Shown here piece after piece: positions 53,939 through 62,864 of a stretch of DNA of 64,000 nucleotides. The notes beneath the pieces were generated by a model. That model saw only the letters and a list, made by a program, of their open reading frames with translations. It was not told the origin of the DNA and did no database searches. The DNA lies in assembly GCF_019008365.1 (NCBI RefSeq), contig NZ_JAHHUL010000002.1:186001-250000 (forward strand). The letters are read 5' to 3'. The DNA is from Phosphitispora fastidiosa (GTDB lineage: Bacteria > Bacillota > Thermincolia > Thermincolales > UBA2595). Position numbers and translations under genes: made by a program. Positions within the stretch are counted from its first letter, which is position 1. The number at the start of each line of letters is the position of its first letter.

Positions 53939-54062
53939 TTGTTTCATTTAAAGAAACAATATTTAGTAAATGTTCTTTTTTCGCTATTACACCATCTTTT
54001 CCCTTCAGTTTTTAGAAGGTTTTTATCGTAATATTCCGACAATTTCCTCTAAGTTTGTCGAA
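53939..54062 (-). promoter_or_regulatory. Leader of the giant operon with Spo0A-box-like sites and an inverted repeat
   Basis: No gene lies in 53893-54170. TTTGTCGAA (54054-54062) matches the Spo0A box TGNCGAA, and AATTGTCGGAA on the minus strand (54034-54044) is a near match facing it. TTGTTTC-N7-GAAACAA (53939-53959) is a perfect 7-bp inverted repeat ~50 nt before the start codon. No convincing -35/-10 pair was found. Confidence 0.4.
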
Positions 54063-54070
54063 TTGTGTCT

Positions 54071-54101
54071 AAACAAAAATCTCCTCAAAAATATTGAGGA
54101 G
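54071..54101 (-). terminator. Terminator-like hairpin upstream of the giant operon
   Basis: On the minus strand CTCCTCAA-loop-TTGAGGAG (54081-54101) is followed by ATTTTTGTTT. No intact minus-strand gene ends nearby (the next upstream remnant stops at 54779), so it may insulate the operon or act in a leader transcript. Confidence 0.6.
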
Positions 54102-54170
54102 AACATCATAAAAGATCACAATTGTTAGGTAATTTAAGGATAAACCAGATTTTTTTACCGGATAATGTAG

Positions 54171-54752
54171 AAAATTTTCACAGAACCTACACCCAGATAC
54201 AAAAACGTCGATTTTTCAGGAAATTTTCAGTTTCATACATCCAGCTTTGCACCTTATAAAGAATATTTTCAGTCTCTTTTTATACCGGTTCCTGAAATAA
54301 AAGCTGAGATGGACACAGGTTTGGCAAACCTGTTCTCCCGGGGTAAAACAATTATCGGATTGCATATCAGAAGAGGAGATTATAATGACTATAAAGGTAC
54401 AAACAAACAAGTATTTTTCTTTATTGCTCCAAGTGCTTGGTACAAAAGCTGGCTTAGTTCCATCTGGTCAATAGTGCCTGATCCGGTATTGTTCATGGCC
54501 AGCGACGAAATAGATGTTGCTGCCTCAGAGTTCTCGGAATATCATCCTGTAACTGTGCAAGACTTATACAGTCCGCTCCCCGACAATTACTTCTATCCCG
54601 ACTTTTATTTGTTAAGTCAATGTGATATGTTGGCAATTTCGAATAGCACCTTTTCCTTTGCAGCAAGTATGCTGAACAATAAGGCAAAATCTTTTCTGCG
54701 GCCTGTTCTGCATTTAAAAAGACTAATTCCATATGATCCCTGGGCAAGCTAG
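54171..54752 (+). pseudogene. 5'-truncated glycosyltransferase (family 11 / fucosyltransferase-like)
   Basis: An open frame runs from just after a TAG (54168-54170) to the stop at 54752. It reads SGNFQFHTSSFAPYKEYFQS, then TIIGLHIRRGDYNDYKG, PDPVLFMASDEIDVAASEFS and a late QCDMLAISNSTFSFAASMLN. GLHIRRGDY and FSFAASML are the nucleotide-sugar-binding signatures of alpha-1,2-fucosyltransferase/NodZ-type enzymes. The N-terminal ~100-150 residues expected for the family are missing and no in-frame start with an RBS precedes the conserved part; the first ATG (54309) is internal. It is therefore a C-terminal remnant. The end (IPYDPWAS) looks native. Confidence 0.75.
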
Positions 54753-54778
54753 CCGCTGCTGAATATCATTAGGAGATT

Positions 54779-55081
54779 CTACTGATAGTACGCATGAAAA
54801 GAAATAGAACGATATCTGCCGGCTAGTTCCGGTATGTTTATTTTGGATAGGTTTCTAATGACGCGCCTTCTTAAGCACAGATTTTGCCGCCTTCTCAATA
54901 TCATCTGATTGGGATAATTTTTATAAATATAGTTTCCATATGCTTCAAATTCAGAAAATCTGGATAATTCCTCTTTATCGATATTGTTTATTATTGCGGT
55001 GTACCATGTGGTGTGATGCCTGGCCTCGATTAGCTTTTTCAGTTCAATAACCCTTGAACCGGCAGCTCGAAACGGTTTTAG
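54779..55081 (-). pseudogene. Fragment of a DUF6492-like (glycosyltransferase-type) gene
   Basis: Between an upstream TAA (55082-55084) and the TAG at 54779 an open frame on the minus strand reads VIELKKLIEARHHTTWYTAI, then INNIDKEELSRFSEFEAYGN and YIYKNYPN. FSE(Y/F)E.YGNY resembles a motif I recall in DUF6492 proteins, which are encoded in polysaccharide gene clusters. After NYPNQM the sequence becomes Arg-rich and unlike a protein domain. There is no start codon with an RBS. It is a remnant, opposite in direction to the fucosyltransferase-like remnant beside it, so this ~900-bp stretch looks like a decayed glycan locus. Confidence 0.5.
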
Positions 55082-55141
55082 TTAAAATACCTGCATACTC
55101 CAAAAATAACCACCCTGCTTTATAGTTTCAGAGAGATTATC

Positions 55142-55552
55142 TCACGGTAAAGTGACTGCTGTTTGTCCGTCGTGCTTCTTAATCTTTTCTGTAACAAAAG
55201 TCATTATCTTCGCAGCAATTTCAATAGCAATTTCCACATCTGAGTGTTCCGGTGTTAATAAATCACCGGGATACCGGAAAAGCGTGCTATAAGGGTTTAA
55301 TTCATCAACAAGGTCATGTAAAACATCAAAATCCGGGTCAATGTCAGCACATTGGTTAACCAGTTCATTCAGATCATGAGTCCTAATCACAGGTTTTCCG
55401 TAATACGCTAAATAGGCCTTTAATGATTTTTCAGCACATTGCTGCGTATGATATACCGCTGTATCAAGAATTGGATCGTTACCGGCAAATAATTTCTTGG
55501 AAGACAATAAATCGTGTTTAGCTTTAATTAACCAGTCTTCATGCAGCTTCAT
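55142..55552 (-). CDS. HEPN-domain protein (toxin partner of MNT/HEPN pair)
   Basis: This 136-residue helical protein has the HEPN pattern: WLIKAKHDLLSSKKLFAGND, YHTQQCAEKSLKAYLAYYGK and IRTHDLNELVNQC. The R57-T-H59 step is close to, but not the usual spacing of, the catalytic RX4-6H of HEPN ribonucleases, so activity is uncertain. HEPN proteins next to MNT nucleotidyltransferases form toxin-antitoxin modules in which the MNT partner modifies or inhibits the HEPN protein. Its ATG lies 14 nt inside the end of the MNT gene. Confidence 0.88.
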   Translation of the reverse strand: MKLHEDWLIKAKHDLLSSKKLFAGNDPILDTAVYHTQQCAEKSLKAYLAYYGKPVIRTHDLNELVNQCADIDPDFDVLHDLVDELNPYSTLFRYPGDLLTPEHSDVEIAIEIAAKIMTFVTEKIKKHDGQTAVTLP

Positions 55553-55859
55553 AAAGTTTCACTCCCTGGAGTTTTATTTTATAAAACAATGAAGATGGCT
55601 CTAATGCAAGTTTTTCAAATTCCTCTTCGGTGTATACCAATATATCTTTTGAAACTCTCATATCCCTCAGAGCCTGATAAGCCGGTTTCATTCTTTTATA
55701 TGTTTTTTGTTCTGAGTGATCAACAATTATGAGAATATCCAGGTCACTGTCCTCTTGTGGTTTTCCCCATGCAAAGGAGCCAAAAAGATATATCTTCTTT
55801 GGCTCATAGGCCTTTACCAGCTTTTCTACAATTATAGATATCTTTTGATTATCTACCAT
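55539..55859 (-). CDS. MNT-type minimal nucleotidyltransferase (antitoxin partner)
   Basis: The start chosen is the ATG at 55859, with AAGGAGAT 5 nt upstream; the open frame extends 45 nt further without an RBS. The 106-residue protein has YLFGSFAWGKPQEDSDLDIL with G27-S28 and the metal-binding pair D39/D41, the core of polymerase-beta-like nucleotidyltransferases. A third acidic residue may be in SKDILV. MNT antitoxins transfer AMP to the cognate HEPN toxin in characterised pairs. It overlaps the HEPN gene by 14 nt and has its own promoter at 55919-55947. Confidence 0.9.
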   Translation of the reverse strand: MVDNQKISIIVEKLVKAYEPKKIYLFGSFAWGKPQEDSDLDILIIVDHSEQKTYKRMKPAYQALRDMRVSKDILVYTEEEFEKLALEPSSLFYKIKLQGVKLYEAA

Positions 55860-55918
55860 TGATAATCTCCTTCCTTCTATTTGACATTCCAAACAAGCCC
55901 ACAAGTCCTATTATTTAT

Positions 55919-55947
55919 ATTTTATTAGTACAAGCCAAAGACTTCAA
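55919..55947 (-). promoter_or_regulatory. Promoter of the MNT/HEPN pair
   Basis: On the minus strand TTGAAG (55942-55947), 17 nt and TAAAAT (55919-55924) form a fair sigma-A pair 60 nt before the MNT start codon. Confidence 0.5.
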
Positions 55948-56094
55948 CCCGAATACCGTTTTTTAACATTATAAGCTATATATCTGCTCTTTTATACATT
56001 TCGGGAGTAGATTTCGATTCCATAAAATCGTGTTCTTAGGAAAATTATCTCACGGTAAAGTAACAGTATTCTTTTTCACTCTTTCAAAGTCTTA

Positions 56095-56119
56095 CCGGTT
56101 TAAAGCCTTGTTAAACCGG
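56095..56119 (-). other. Hairpin spanning the jetC stop codon
   Basis: CCGGTTTAA (56095-56103) and TTAAACCGG (56111-56119) form a perfect 9-bp stem around a 7-nt loop and include the stop codon. The following U-tract is weak, so this is a possible terminator or 3'-end stabiliser. Confidence 0.4.
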
Positions 56120-59100
56120 CAGCATCATCTGGGAGCCGTCACCTGAAGCCGTATCAAGCCGGTAGAATCCGCTTTCCATTTGCTCCGCGGACATTATTTC
56201 TTTGCCATAAGCGTTTCTCAGTTGCAGACTGTAAACAACCGGAAACCTTTTCAATATGTCATCCTGTTTATGGGCAGTCAGGCAAAATAACTGAATCTTA
56301 TTTGCCGCAGCTATTTGGAAAACAGTATCCAATATATGAGGTGAAGATGCTTTACCAAAAGGATTGTCGGCAACTAAAACCTTCCACAGGTCCCTCCGCC
56401 CTTCAGTCTGCTGCCGGATGTGGGTAAGCATAATCATAAACATGGTAATATAGATGCTGTATTCTTCTCCCCCCGACCAGCGGGAAACCTCATCCCAGGG
56501 TGCATAATCAATTTTACCGTGACGGATTACAGACTCCTGCCGGGGTTTATAGACTGTTACCCGGCAGTTGTCAAGAGGAGCAATTATGTCCAGCAGATGC
56601 CGGGTTTTCAGTTTTTCTTCCATCCTGCGGTTAATTTCATCATCATCTTTACCTTCCTGTTTCCACAATTGCATATCTTCCAGGGCTTTTTCAAAATAAT
56701 AATTCATTTTATCAGCGCCTTCTGCTTCGTCAAGCAGGGGCCAGTCCAGGCGAATCACCTGAATTTCGCGTTCATAAAGTTTAATCCGGGAGTTTTTCGG
56801 AATTTCTGTAATACTCTCATAAACTGCCCCGGCACGACGTAAACACAGGCTGATAAGGTGTTTTTTATTTATTTCACACTCGGCAAGAGTATTATTGAAC
56901 TGAATCTCATACTGTTCCAAACCTTCAAAAATTCGCAGGAACTGGTCTTGCACAAAATCATAATCATAAAGGCGGTTATCCTCCATTATGGTCTTAACGT
57001 CACGGATAAACTGCCTGACCTTTGGATTCTCCGTGCTCTCAAGTTTGCCCAGATACCGGTCAAATTGCCTTGCGACTGTTCCCCTCTGTTTTTCAATATT
57101 ACTTTTAGTGTTATTAAGTTCTGTTTCTTGCTGTGAAACAATTTTACGGGGCTTGACTTTGAAAGACTCCCATTCCCCGGCAGAATACGGGACACTTTCA
57201 TCCCAAAACCGCCGTACTTCTTCAGGTATCTTTTCTTCTAAGGTTTCATAGGCGTCATGTGTTTCTTTCTGCCAATCAACCCGAGACTTAATTTGTACTG
57301 CCAGCTCTTCCAGAAGCTTTTTTGCGTTATCCATCTGGTTAGCAGTGCTTTCCTTTTCCAAAAGGTGGTCTGCTTCTGAAAAGCCGTCATAGGGCTCCTG
57401 CCCGGAAAAATCAGCAGCAATTCTATCCACTATATCCTCAAGCACTGCTTCAAGCTTAGCAGTCTTAATTTTTGCCTGTTCATGCTCAACCTTCTTTTTA
57501 TCATAAGCATCTTGGCGCTCCCGGACAACTTTCCCGGCATCCAATATCTCTTCTCTGGTCACTATGCGGCGGTTTTGTCTCAGCCAGTCCTCATCAATTC
57601 CGGTGTCTTCCACCTGTAACAGGTATTCTTTCTTTCGTTTCACGGCATTTTCCATCAAAGTCTGGGTGCTTTGGCGCTCTTTCTGTGCATTTGAAAGTTG
57701 CTCAATTATGCCCTTTACCTCAACTTCGACATCATCATATGATAAATTGAGTACCGGTACAAGCTCAACATCAGCCAGCTGAAAAGCTGCAAAACTGTCC
57801 TTATGGCTGTTTATCAAGCCTTTGGCCTCTTTAATCCTGCCCTTCTCCTTCTCCTCTTCCCCGGCCAGCTCCACCAACCTCGTCTGAAGCTCTGCCATTT
57901 TAGTGTTTAGTCCTTCAAGCCGGTTAGTAAGCTCTGTTTGTTCCTTCGCTTTGACAGGATACTCATCATGCAGCCGGCAATATGCCTTAAGCTTTTCAAT
58001 TATCGAATTCAGCTTCTGTTTCTCAACAGTTATTTCCTGAAGGGTATTTTCTAATTGGCTCATTTCCCCTTTTATCAGATCTTTTTCCTTTTCACCTGAT
58101 TCAATTTTTCCTCCAAGAGATGCCGCCTGACCAAGCAGCATCTGCTCGGATGCTGCCCATCCATCCACTAGCCGGCTGTTGTATTTTTGATAAAAATCTT
58201 TTACCTTTTCCTGAAGCGAAATAATGTTTCTTTCCCGGGCTGTAACTTCACTTAACTCGCCTTTCCTAACAGAAATCTGTTCCTCAAGCCCGCTTTTCGT
58301 CCTATTAAAGAATTCAGCAGAGGTATAGACTCCGAAGGATTCAGGAAGATAAATAAATAATTCTTCCTGCCAAAGCGGTATAAAAGAATCCGCCTGTCCA
58401 CCGGTTCTTAAAATTCCCTCACTCTTCACCAAGAACAGGAGAGGGATGTCAGAAGTCCATTCCCGAGCCTGTTTCATTATACTTCTTACGGCAGGAACCT
58501 GGTTCTCTTCAATCAAAACTGCAAAGGGCAGACCCGGTTGAGTCCGGATAACAGCTTCCTTTTCTTCCTCAGACAGTTGCTGCTCTGCCAGCCATTCACT
58601 GCCTAAAACCACGAAAATCCCGGATTTTTCAAGCCTGTTCTTTATTTTAAGCAGATCATGGTGGGGTACATAAAAATCCCGGCCTTCCAATAAAGCCCAC
58701 TTCTCCTGCAGGTTGGCCAGCTCTGCCTGTATGCTCAGCTTATGCTGCTGAACAGTGTCAGAGATATCCCGCAGTCTCAGGAGAACTTCTTCCTTCTGTT
58801 CGAACATGGATTTTATAAACAAATGCTGTTCACTGAGCAGGCCTCTGACAGAGTCTTCTTCTTTGGAAAAACCTGCAATCCTGTCTCTATATTGGTCTGC
58901 CTCATTTTCAACCTTAAGTTGCTCACCCTTCAGGCTCAGGATCTCTTCGCCAAGGCCATCAAACCGGGATTTCAACTCTTGTTTATGGAGATTTGTATCA
59001 ACCTCCTTAGCTTCCAAAGAACGAAATTCATTTTCCCGGTTTTTAAGCCCCGCGGAAGGACCAATAACCTCTTCCGGGCCGACCAGCGGGAGCAGTTCCT

Positions 59101-60523
59101 GCCTGGCCCTGTCATACGTCTTAAGCCAGTTACTTACATCTGCCAATTGACCATTCATTTCCCTTTCCTGTGATCTGGCTTGTCCCTGCTCTCTTGTTAT
59201 ATTATTTTTCTCATCTATAAGCTTAACAAGTTCCTTCTCCCTGGATGCCAATTGTCCGTCCAAATATATTTTCTTTTCATCCCAGGCCGCCCGCATAACC
59301 TGTTTCTTTTCCTTAAGCAGACCTAATAATTCCGGCTGGCCGCGGTCCATTAAATCCAGTTCCGTGCGATATTTGTTTTCGTCTGTTTCGGCCTTCTCAA
59401 CCTTGTTAAAATAATCAGCGGCTTTTAGAACTCTTTCGTTTTTACCTGCCTTATCCAAATCGTTTTTCGCTCTCAGAGATTCGTTTTCCAGCGTTTTCCC
59501 CACGGCCTGGGCAGCTTTATGTTCCAATTGTTTCAGGAATGCCTCATAACTCCTGCTCTTCCAGGAAAGCTCCCTTTTCCTTTCAATGACTTCACCCTGT
59601 TGTTGCAGCAGGCTTTCCGTCTCAAGTTTCGCCTCCTCGGAGAAGGTATAAAAGGTCCGGGCCAGCCTGACCATCTCCCTGGTCTTGGCCCCAAGATCCC
59701 CCTGCAGGCGGTCAAGTTCAGCCACTTCATCAACAACTCCCTGAGCATGGTCGCGGATGGCGGCAAAATCCTTCAGGTTCTGCTTGATCACCGGTATTTG
59801 CATGAGCATTTCCCGGTGTTCGGTGAATGCATTAAAGAGTTCCTTCTTCCGGGTTTCATTCTGGAAAATAATCTGTTCCACAGTCGGAATAAGCAGGTTA
59901 TCCAGTAACTGCATGGTGGTCCGGCTCTTTTCAAAAAACTTGTCCACTCCGCCTTCCGAACCGTTTGTATCCCTTATGTTTTTCCATTCCTCAGGGACTA
60001 TCTGGTATATTTTAAGCCGCTCCTGATAAATACCCGGTGATTCGATAGCCTGGATATTATTATCACGCAGCCAGTCCTTAAGTCTCTGGTACTGCATCGG
60101 ACGCTTCATCCCATTTATATTATCGGTCTCTACCAGGGGTAGCGCTTCAATATCCAGGCCTGGCCTGTTTTCAAACATGTAATTAAAATAACGCACCTGC
60201 ACATCACTGCTGCGGCCGCTGCTGAAACAAAATCCAGTACACAAAAACTGCCTGCGGTCCCCGCTGTTATCCAGCAGCCATTCAACCGCCACATGACCGG
60301 TATACTGGGTGTGCCTTAAAAGATGGGCAATCTTTCGCTCACCCATTTTGGTATTGGGCAGCACCGTCTGTAAAATCAGCTGAATAAGCAGGGATTTCCC
60401 TCCGCCATTAGCCAGTAACAGAAGCGAATCAACCCCTTTTGTGTCAAAAAGAATATCAGGCAGGTGTTTTTTCCCGTTATCAAATTGGATATTAGTCACT
60501 CTTATCCGGCTGATGCGCGGCAT
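56111..60523 (-). CDS. jetC: Wadjet SMC-like ATPase JetC
   Basis: The start is the ATG at 60523 (MPRISRIRVTNIQFDNGKKH) with GGAGAG upstream; the open frame extends 129 nt further into the preceding gene without support. The 1470-residue protein has Walker A ANGGGKS (39-44), long coiled-coil arms (about 200-560 and 770-1130) with a middle hinge-like segment, an ABC-type signature WSGGEE (about 1348) and the Walker B/D-loop region VLVADNPFGKASSP (about 1378). DNPFGK is typical of MukB/JetC-like proteins. Wadjet uses such an SMC-like motor to extrude and then cleave circular plasmid DNA. It is the last gene of the D-A-B-C operon. Confidence 0.9.
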   Translation of the reverse strand: MPRISRIRVTNIQFDNGKKHLPDILFDTKGVDSLLLLANGGGKSLLIQLILQTVLPNTKMGERKIAHLLRHTQYTGHVAVEWLLDNSGDRRQFLCTGFCFSSGRSSDVQVRYFNYMFENRPGLDIEALPLVETDNINGMKRPMQYQRLKDWLRDNNIQAIESPGIYQERLKIYQIVPEEWKNIRDTNGSEGGVDKFFEKSRTTMQLLDNLLIPTVEQIIFQNETRKKELFNAFTEHREMLMQIPVIKQNLKDFAAIRDHAQGVVDEVAELDRLQGDLGAKTREMVRLARTFYTFSEEAKLETESLLQQQGEVIERKRELSWKSRSYEAFLKQLEHKAAQAVGKTLENESLRAKNDLDKAGKNERVLKAADYFNKVEKAETDENKYRTELDLMDRGQPELLGLLKEKKQVMRAAWDEKKIYLDGQLASREKELVKLIDEKNNITREQGQARSQEREMNGQLADVSNWLKTYDRARQELLPLVGPEEVIGPSAGLKNRENEFRSLEAKEVDTNLHKQELKSRFDGLGEEILSLKGEQLKVENEADQYRDRIAGFSKEEDSVRGLLSEQHLFIKSMFEQKEEVLLRLRDISDTVQQHKLSIQAELANLQEKWALLEGRDFYVPHHDLLKIKNRLEKSGIFVVLGSEWLAEQQLSEEEKEAVIRTQPGLPFAVLIEENQVPAVRSIMKQAREWTSDIPLLFLVKSEGILRTGGQADSFIPLWQEELFIYLPESFGVYTSAEFFNRTKSGLEEQISVRKGELSEVTARERNIISLQEKVKDFYQKYNSRLVDGWAASEQMLLGQAASLGGKIESGEKEKDLIKGEMSQLENTLQEITVEKQKLNSIIEKLKAYCRLHDEYPVKAKEQTELTNRLEGLNTKMAELQTRLVELAGEEEKEKGRIKEAKGLINSHKDSFAAFQLADVELVPVLNLSYDDVEVEVKGIIEQLSNAQKERQSTQTLMENAVKRKKEYLLQVEDTGIDEDWLRQNRRIVTREEILDAGKVVRERQDAYDKKKVEHEQAKIKTAKLEAVLEDIVDRIAADFSGQEPYDGFSEADHLLEKESTANQMDNAKKLLEELAVQIKSRVDWQKETHDAYETLEEKIPEEVRRFWDESVPYSAGEWESFKVKPRKIVSQQETELNNTKSNIEKQRGTVARQFDRYLGKLESTENPKVRQFIRDVKTIMEDNRLYDYDFVQDQFLRIFEGLEQYEIQFNNTLAECEINKKHLISLCLRRAGAVYESITEIPKNSRIKLYEREIQVIRLDWPLLDEAEGADKMNYYFEKALEDMQLWKQEGKDDDEINRRMEEKLKTRHLLDIIAPLDNCRVTVYKPRQESVIRHGKIDYAPWDEVSRWSGGEEYSIYITMFMIMLTHIRQQTEGRRDLWKVLVADNPFGKASSPHILDTVFQIAAANKIQLFCLTAHKQDDILKRFPVVYSLQLRNAYGKEIMSAEQMESGFYRLDTASGDGSQMMLPV

Positions 60524-60536
60524 AGTATCTCTCCTA

Positions 60537-61304
60537 TCATTCCTTAAGTTCCAAAGCTGCGGCTGAAATGTCTTTGGCCAGCAGGGGCAGGGATTCTGAC
60601 AGCATCTGCAGCAAATAATCCTTGCGATGACTGTTAAAATAATACTTAACAACTAAGTGCTCCATTTTGGGTAAAAGCCTGATTTCCCTGTCTTCCAGCA
60701 CCTGGACCAATCCTTCTTCTTCCAGAAATCTCATGATTCTCAGAATAAAGCTGATCCTGTTGTTTACAGCCTTCTTTAAATTGACAATCTTGTCATCAAA
60801 GGCCGGAATATCCAGCCATGTTTCAGCAACACTCAGTAAGTTTATCCGGTAATTATCTTCCTGGGCCTCTATATCCGCCGGGTCTGCTTCCATAATAGTA
60901 CTGACGTGCATAGATACGGTTTCCTCCAGTTCTTCAAGAGGGACAAACTGGCGGGAAGCCAAAGACTGGTCATCACTGTTATAGAACTTGGCCAGCAGAT
61001 TGAGGATGATGAAATACGCCAGGTAAAGTTCACTGTTATTTCGAAGACCCAGCTTTTTCCTCAGTTCATCATTCTTGTATCCAAAGACCCGGTTCCCCAC
61101 TCCGGGGGATAGAAATAACATATCACCGGTGGAAAAAATCTTAACATCTGCTTCCTTCTCAATTACTTCTTCAAGTATATTTCGCACCTCAGGGCGGCTG
61201 TAATTGTAATGGTAATCCCGCTGGGTTTCGTCAATAACGCCTTTCTCCAGCAGTTTCATAAAGATTTTAAAAGCCCATCGCACATCATCCTCAAGCCACT
61301 CCAT
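60537..61304 (-). CDS. jetB: Wadjet subunit JetB (MukE-like; DUF6063-type)
   Basis: This 255-residue, largely helical protein starts MEWLEDDVRWAFKIFMKLLE and has winged-helix-like character, with LRKKLGLRNNSELYLAYFII and SFILRIMRFLEEEGLVQVLE. This suits the MukE-like kite subunit of Wadjet; I recall the type II form as DUF6063. It overlaps the jetA end by 14 nt and is followed 13 nt later by jetC, the usual arrangement for a stoichiometric complex. No catalytic motif is expected. Subtype II is likely but rests on memory of the families. Confidence 0.82.
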   Translation of the reverse strand: MEWLEDDVRWAFKIFMKLLEKGVIDETQRDYHYNYSRPEVRNILEEVIEKEADVKIFSTGDMLFLSPGVGNRVFGYKNDELRKKLGLRNNSELYLAYFIILNLLAKFYNSDDQSLASRQFVPLEELEETVSMHVSTIMEADPADIEAQEDNYRINLLSVAETWLDIPAFDDKIVNLKKAVNNRISFILRIMRFLEEEGLVQVLEDREIRLLPKMEHLVVKYYFNSHRKDYLLQMLSESLPLLAKDISAAALELKE

Positions 61305-62850
61305 CAGGGTTAACCCTCCTTACTGTAAAATCTGACATTACATAACCGTTAGGCAGGTGAATTATCTCTTCTCCAGCAATTAGTTCAACTGCTTTTAAAT
61401 CGCAAATATCGCTATAACCGGCCGCCATTCTTACCAGCACCCTGGGCACATCATCCAGGACCATGGTTTCTGTTTCCCACCCGGCCATCATTGGTATCCG
61501 GCCCATCTGGTGCAGCTGAACAATAAATGGATAGAAATCCAGCTGATTGATAAGCTCCTCATATTCAGCAGGATCATTCTCTTTTAATTGCCGGAGAACA
61601 CTGCTGACCTTAATCTCATCCTGTTCAATCAAAGGTGTAAGCAGCATTAGCAGGTATTTCTCCATCTTCCTTTCTTTTTCCAACTGAGATTCACGCTCTT
61701 TTTCTTCCTCCCTGCGCTGGATTTCCTCTACCATCTCCGGCAATTCCTGTTCACCCGGCTCTTCACCCTGACCTTTCAGCCTTTGTTCTTCAAAAACCCT
61801 GCCAGGGTTGTAAGCTAAGGGTTTATTCACTGGGAGGACAGGGTCCAATAGCTTCTTTAGCACATTTATTTCAATATTCCTCTGTACAACCGGAAAGAGG
61901 AATTCGGTTTCAAAATTCACCTTAGGGTTAAATGCGGTCAGGATCATTGATTCAACTGCATTAACCATCAGGTTTTGGACCCGTATTTTTTCTGTAAAAA
62001 GTGACTCGTGCAAATGTATCACATCAATTAGCCGGCGCCTTATTTTAATGATCTTTTCAATTGCCCGGTCCTCTTTTGCTGTAAGTTTACCCGCATGGTA
62101 TTCATTCATTGTATAATCAATCAGTTCCTGAAGCTCATGAAACACCGCTTTTTCCCTGTTTAACTGCTCATTAATTCTTTCCAGCTGTTTCTCCAATTCC
62201 CGTTCCCTGGCCACCTGGAGAACATCACGGATAATCTTTTCCTTGAGCTGCCGTATTCTTTCTTTTTCTGTTTTAACGGCCAGCGCCAGTTCCTCGACAG
62301 ACCTTAGCGCCCCGTCAAAAACCCCTTTTTGGATCTGCTGTCTTAAATAAAGCTGAGTAATGGAAACCTGCAGTTCATTATACATTTCCTTGGTCTTGAA
62401 AAGCATCTCCAGGCCTGCCGTGGAAAGTTTAAGGCGGACCAATTTATCCTTGATATCATAATCCTCTAACTCTACCAAATGAAATTTATGGGTTTTTTCG
62501 GTATTTGTTTCGATATCCGGATAAGTAAAGGAATGAGGACGGCCATTGTTCATCAGCCCTTCCCGAACTATAAAATCAGCCAGTTCCGCGGCTTCCTCCT
62601 GACTAAGCTCTTCATTATACTGCTGGCGGACAATATGCTGCAGGAAAAAAGCTATTGCTTCATAAGTACAATCCTTCTCAACCCTAAGCATATCTTCCAG
62701 GATAAACAGCATAACGGCTACGCCTAATGTGGGGAGGTTATAAGGGTATTTGGTTTTCTGGCCTAATGCGATAATTGGAGTAAAAACTGCAATATTACTC
62801 ATCCGTTCCCCAAAACCGCTTAACATCTCATTGAACCATTCTGTTCGCAC
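61291..62850 (-). CDS. jetA: Wadjet subunit JetA (MukF-like kleisin)
   Basis: This 519-residue protein has an N-terminal helical/winged-helix part (FTPIIALGQKTKYPYNLPTL, VAVMLFILEDMLRVEKDCTY) and a central coiled coil (VKTEKERIRQLKEKIIRDVL to about residue 250). A MukF-like dimer region follows (IIKIRRRLIDVIHLHESLFT), then a charged Glu/Arg coiled coil (about 360-400) and a C-terminal segment that would contact the ATPase heads. This is the kleisin layout. It starts at 62850, 14 nt after jetD. It differs from the DUF3375-type JetA of type I, which suggests type II. Confidence 0.85.
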   Translation of the reverse strand: MRTEWFNEMLSGFGERMSNIAVFTPIIALGQKTKYPYNLPTLGVAVMLFILEDMLRVEKDCTYEAIAFFLQHIVRQQYNEELSQEEAAELADFIVREGLMNNGRPHSFTYPDIETNTEKTHKFHLVELEDYDIKDKLVRLKLSTAGLEMLFKTKEMYNELQVSITQLYLRQQIQKGVFDGALRSVEELALAVKTEKERIRQLKEKIIRDVLQVARERELEKQLERINEQLNREKAVFHELQELIDYTMNEYHAGKLTAKEDRAIEKIIKIRRRLIDVIHLHESLFTEKIRVQNLMVNAVESMILTAFNPKVNFETEFLFPVVQRNIEINVLKKLLDPVLPVNKPLAYNPGRVFEEQRLKGQGEEPGEQELPEMVEEIQRREEEKERESQLEKERKMEKYLLMLLTPLIEQDEIKVSSVLRQLKENDPAEYEELINQLDFYPFIVQLHQMGRIPMMAGWETETMVLDDVPRVLVRMAAGYSDICDLKAVELIAGEEIIHLPNGYVMSDFTVRRVNPDGVA

Positions 62851-62864
62851 CGGGTTAACACCAC

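Larger units (their letters stand above)
55136..56064. repeat. 21-bp direct repeats bracketing the MNT/HEPN pair
   Basis: ATTATCTCACGGTAAAGTGAC (55136-55156, given as its first 20 plus last base) recurs at 56044-56064 with a single change (20 of 21 identical, same orientation, 908 bp apart). The left copy contains the last codons and stop of the HEPN gene (VTLP, stop); the right copy can encode the same VTLP and stop after a short unrelated frame. Confidence 0.85.

Noticed and set aside
60524-60652. 43-residue N-terminal extension of JetC
   Set aside because: Overlaps jetB, is Cys-rich and unlike SMC N-termini; the ATG at 60523 has a good RBS and starts the ATPase fold.
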